Shown in pieces: positions 62,287 through 64,000 of a DNA stretch of 64,000 nucleotides (positions are counted from its first letter, which is position 1; every line of letters starts with the position of its first letter). The DNA comes from Curtobacterium sp. MCBD17_032 (GTDB lineage Bacteria; Actinomycetota; Actinomycetes; Actinomycetales; Microbacteriaceae): assembly GCF_003234855.1 (NCBI RefSeq), contig NZ_QKTO01000003.1, positions 1 to 64,000 of the forward strand, given 5' to 3'. The position numbers and the translations under genes were made by a program. Below the pieces are notes generated by a model. The model worked only from the letters and a program-made list of their open reading frames with translations. It searched no databases and was not told where the DNA came from.

Positions 62287-64000
62287 CGGTTCTGCAGACG
62301 GTGCTTGAGCTTGCTCGCCACGCTCCGCGGTCCCTCCGCACGGAAGTAGTGGACCGCCCGACCGAGGTCGTGCCGGAGGCCGTACGACTTCTTCCGCTCC
62401 GGCACCCGGACGCGCATCTGGTGCGGTTCGACGGCCCCGGCGGGCTCGCGGACGGTCTTGTCCGCGGCGCGCACGGGGTTGCGGCAGAACTCGACGAGCG
62501 GCTCGAGGACGTTCTCCCACGTGAAGCGTTCGCGTACCCGGTCGACGTTGCCGATGAACTCGGCACGCGCGGCCTCGTCGAAGAGCGCCGTCTCGAGCGC
62601 GTCAGCCAGCCCCTCGACGTCCTGCTCGTGCACGGCGACACCGAGCCGCTCCTCCGCGACCAGGTCGCCGAAGGAGTCGCCCGCCGTCGTCACGATGGGC
62701 AGGCGTGCCCACAGGTAGTCCAGGATGCGGGTCCGGAACGAGAAGGTGGTCTCGAGGTGCTCGTAGTGCGTCGAGACACCGGCGTCGGCCTCGAGCAGGT
62801 AGGCGCCGCGTTCCTCGTACGGGATCCACGCGTCGTTGAAGAAGACGTTCCGGCCGGTCAGCCCGAGCGCGTCCGCCTCCGCCCGGACCTTCGCAACGAT
62901 GTCCATCTCCGGCACGTCGGGGTTCGGGTGCTGGACGCCCATGAAGAAGAGCTTGACCTCGGGGCGGCGCTCGGCGAGGCGACCGACCGAACGGACGAGC
63001 GTGATCGGGTCGAACCAGTCGTAGATCCCGCCACCCCAGACGACGAGCTTGTCGTCCGCACCGATGCCGGGCACGACGCCCTTGACGCGCTGCTGGTCGT
63101 GCACCGGCGGCGTCGACGACAGCCCGAACGGCACGACACCGAGGAGCGAGCGCAGGTCGGGGTCCCGCGAGTACGTCCGTGCGTTCACCCGTCCGGAGCC
63201 GGCCAGCTGACCGAGCCAGAACAGCCGCTGCCGTTCGGAGGCGCACAGGAAGTAGTCGCCGAGCTCGAGCTGGTGGTTCAGCGTGTCCGAGGCGTCGAGG
63301 ATCTGGCGGTTCCACTTGTCGACGTCGTCGCTGCGCCCCTGCTCGAGCTGCTCGAGGTGCAGCGGGTCGTAGACGTCGACGACCAGGATCTTGCTCGTCG
63401 ACTCGAGCACCGGGAACAGGCGGAGCGCGTGTCCCTGCACGATGATGACGTCGGCCCATGCCTCGTGCTCGACCATCTGGCGCGGGTGACGGTGCGGGAC
63501 GGTGACGACGTCGTAGGACGGGTCGATCGACGACGACCGCGTCATGCTGACCACGCGGACGTCGTGCTCGGCGGCGAGCTGCTTCGCCATGCGGGTCGCA
63601 CGGATCGCCGGGCCCGCCATCTTCTCGCCGATGGAGTCACCGGTGATGATGAGGATGCGCCGGCGCGAGACGACGTCGAGGACCCCGAGGGAGTGCACGA
63701 TCTTGTCGTACCCGGCCAGGTAGTCCTCGATCGGGTAGGCCGGCTCGTCCCGGTTGCCGAAGAGCCCCAGGAGCTCCCGGTCGGTCCGGACGCGCGTCGC
63801 CTGGATCTCGCGGCGGGACTCCGTCATCGACGGCAGCTGTTCGACGAACTGGTCGACCCCGTAGATGCCGGCCATCGACGTCTTCGGCACCGGGATGGTC
63901 GGCACGCTGTCGTCACCCGGGTTGCGGAGGTCGAGCTCCGTCGAGTCGAGCTCGCCACGACCGACCGCGCGGCGGACGGCCAGCGCGAGCGACCCGGGCA
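62283..64000 (-). CDS. GT4-type glycosyltransferase, 5' end cut by window edge
   Basis: The minus-strand frame stays open to the window edge: the 95 bases beyond the GTG at 63905 translate without stops into a plausible N-terminal extension (RRAVGRGELDSTELDLRNPG), so the gene probably begins outside. The visible 570 residues hold a Rossmann-like N-terminal half with ILIITGDSIGEKMAGPAIRATRMAKQ split over its first strand, and a C-terminal GT-B half with VVWGGGIYDWFDPITLV and FRTRILDYLWARLPIVTT. It may act in rhamnose- or mannose-rich surface glycan synthesis; the substrate is unknown. It is co-translated with the mannose synthase. Confidence 0.85.
   Translation of the reverse strand, partial: PGSLALAVRRAVGRGELDSTELDLRNPGDDSVPTIPVPKTSMAGIYGVDQFVEQLPSMTESRREIQATRVRTDRELLGLFGNRDEPAYPIEDYLAGYDKIVHSLGVLDVVSRRRILIITGDSIGEKMAGPAIRATRMAKQLAAEHDVRVVSMTRSSSIDPSYDVVTVPHRHPRQMVEHEAWADVIIVQGHALRLFPVLESTSKILVVDVYDPLHLEQLEQGRSDDVDKWNRQILDASDTLNHQLELGDYFLCASERQRLFWLGQLAGSGRVNARTYSRDPDLRSLLGVVPFGLSSTPPVHDQQRVKGVVPGIGADDKLVVWGGGIYDWFDPITLVRSVGRLAERRPEVKLFFMGVQHPNPDVPEMDIVAKVRAEADALGLTGRNVFFNDAWIPYEERGAYLLEADAGVSTHYEHLETTFSFRTRILDYLWARLPIVTTAGDSFGDLVAEERLGVAVHEQDVEGLADALETALFDEAARAEFIGNVDRVRERFTWENVLEPLVEFCRNPVRAADKTVREPAGAVEPHQMRVRVPERKKSYGLRHDLGRAVHYFRAEGPRSVASKLKHRLQNR

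Overview
The window is high-GC (roughly 70 % by eye), densely coded chromosomal DNA from an actinobacterium, most likely of the family Microbacteriaceae; a Curtobacterium-like genus is a guess. The evidence is two WhiB proteins, an MtrA-MtrB-LpqB signalling operon, a PdtaS kinase beside WhiB1, an actinobacterial-type rRNA leader, and a gene order matching two mycobacterial neighbourhoods from memory (whiB1/pdtaS to secA and whiB2/manA; moxR2-DUF58-SpoIIM-RDD). I see no insertion sequence, prophage, integrase or CRISPR array.

Layout. 1-289: promoter and leader of an rRNA operon read leftward; its 16S gene lies off the left edge. 422-12477, all minus strand: branched-chain amino acid and serine synthesis (ilvD, ilvB-ilvN, ilvC; serA-leuB-ilvE) with an FAH-fold hydrolase, mannitol-1-phosphate dehydrogenase and two small membrane proteins. 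12550-14911: trehalose synthesis (otsA-otsB). 15-21 kb: transport and osmotic genes (CorA, an ArsB/NhaD-type carrier, an MscS channel, an asparagine-type permease). 21.4-23.2 kb: a coupled three-gene cassette of EspR-like regulator, ImmA/IrrE metallopeptidase and multi-spanning DUF6545-like membrane protein. 23.3-28.1 kb: a YigZ protein, tRNA-Lys(CUU), a peroxiredoxin, whiB1, pdtaS and an Rv3235-family protein. 28.2-37.1 kb, minus strand: secA, the hibernation factor hpf, comF, and mtrA-mtrB-lpqB. 37.3-45.3 kb: a tightly overlapping membrane/MoxR/DUF58 cluster with SpoIIM and RDD proteins. 45.5-52.5 kb: ahcY, a DUF3499 protein, a metallopeptidase-family protein, a DUF5719 protein, a giant GT2 glycosyltransferase and whiB2. 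52.8-64 kb: cell-envelope polysaccharide genes (galE, manA, an acyltransferase with SGNH domain, two O-antigen-ligase-like proteins, a GT-C candidate, a polyprenol-phosphate mannose synthase and a GT4 enzyme cut by the right edge).

Two features run through the window. At least 20 genes have a -10-like hexamer ending 6-10 bases (mostly 6 or 7) before the start codon with no ribosome binding site, which implies widespread leaderless mRNAs; I used this to choose many starts. Genes inside operons are usually joined by ATGA or GTGA overlaps. Convergent genes are closed by strong hairpins, two of which share an identical 46-base perfect palindrome. The least understood parts are the regulator/metallopeptidase/membrane cassette, the giant glycosyltransferase with its DUF5719 partner, and several short repeat tracts.
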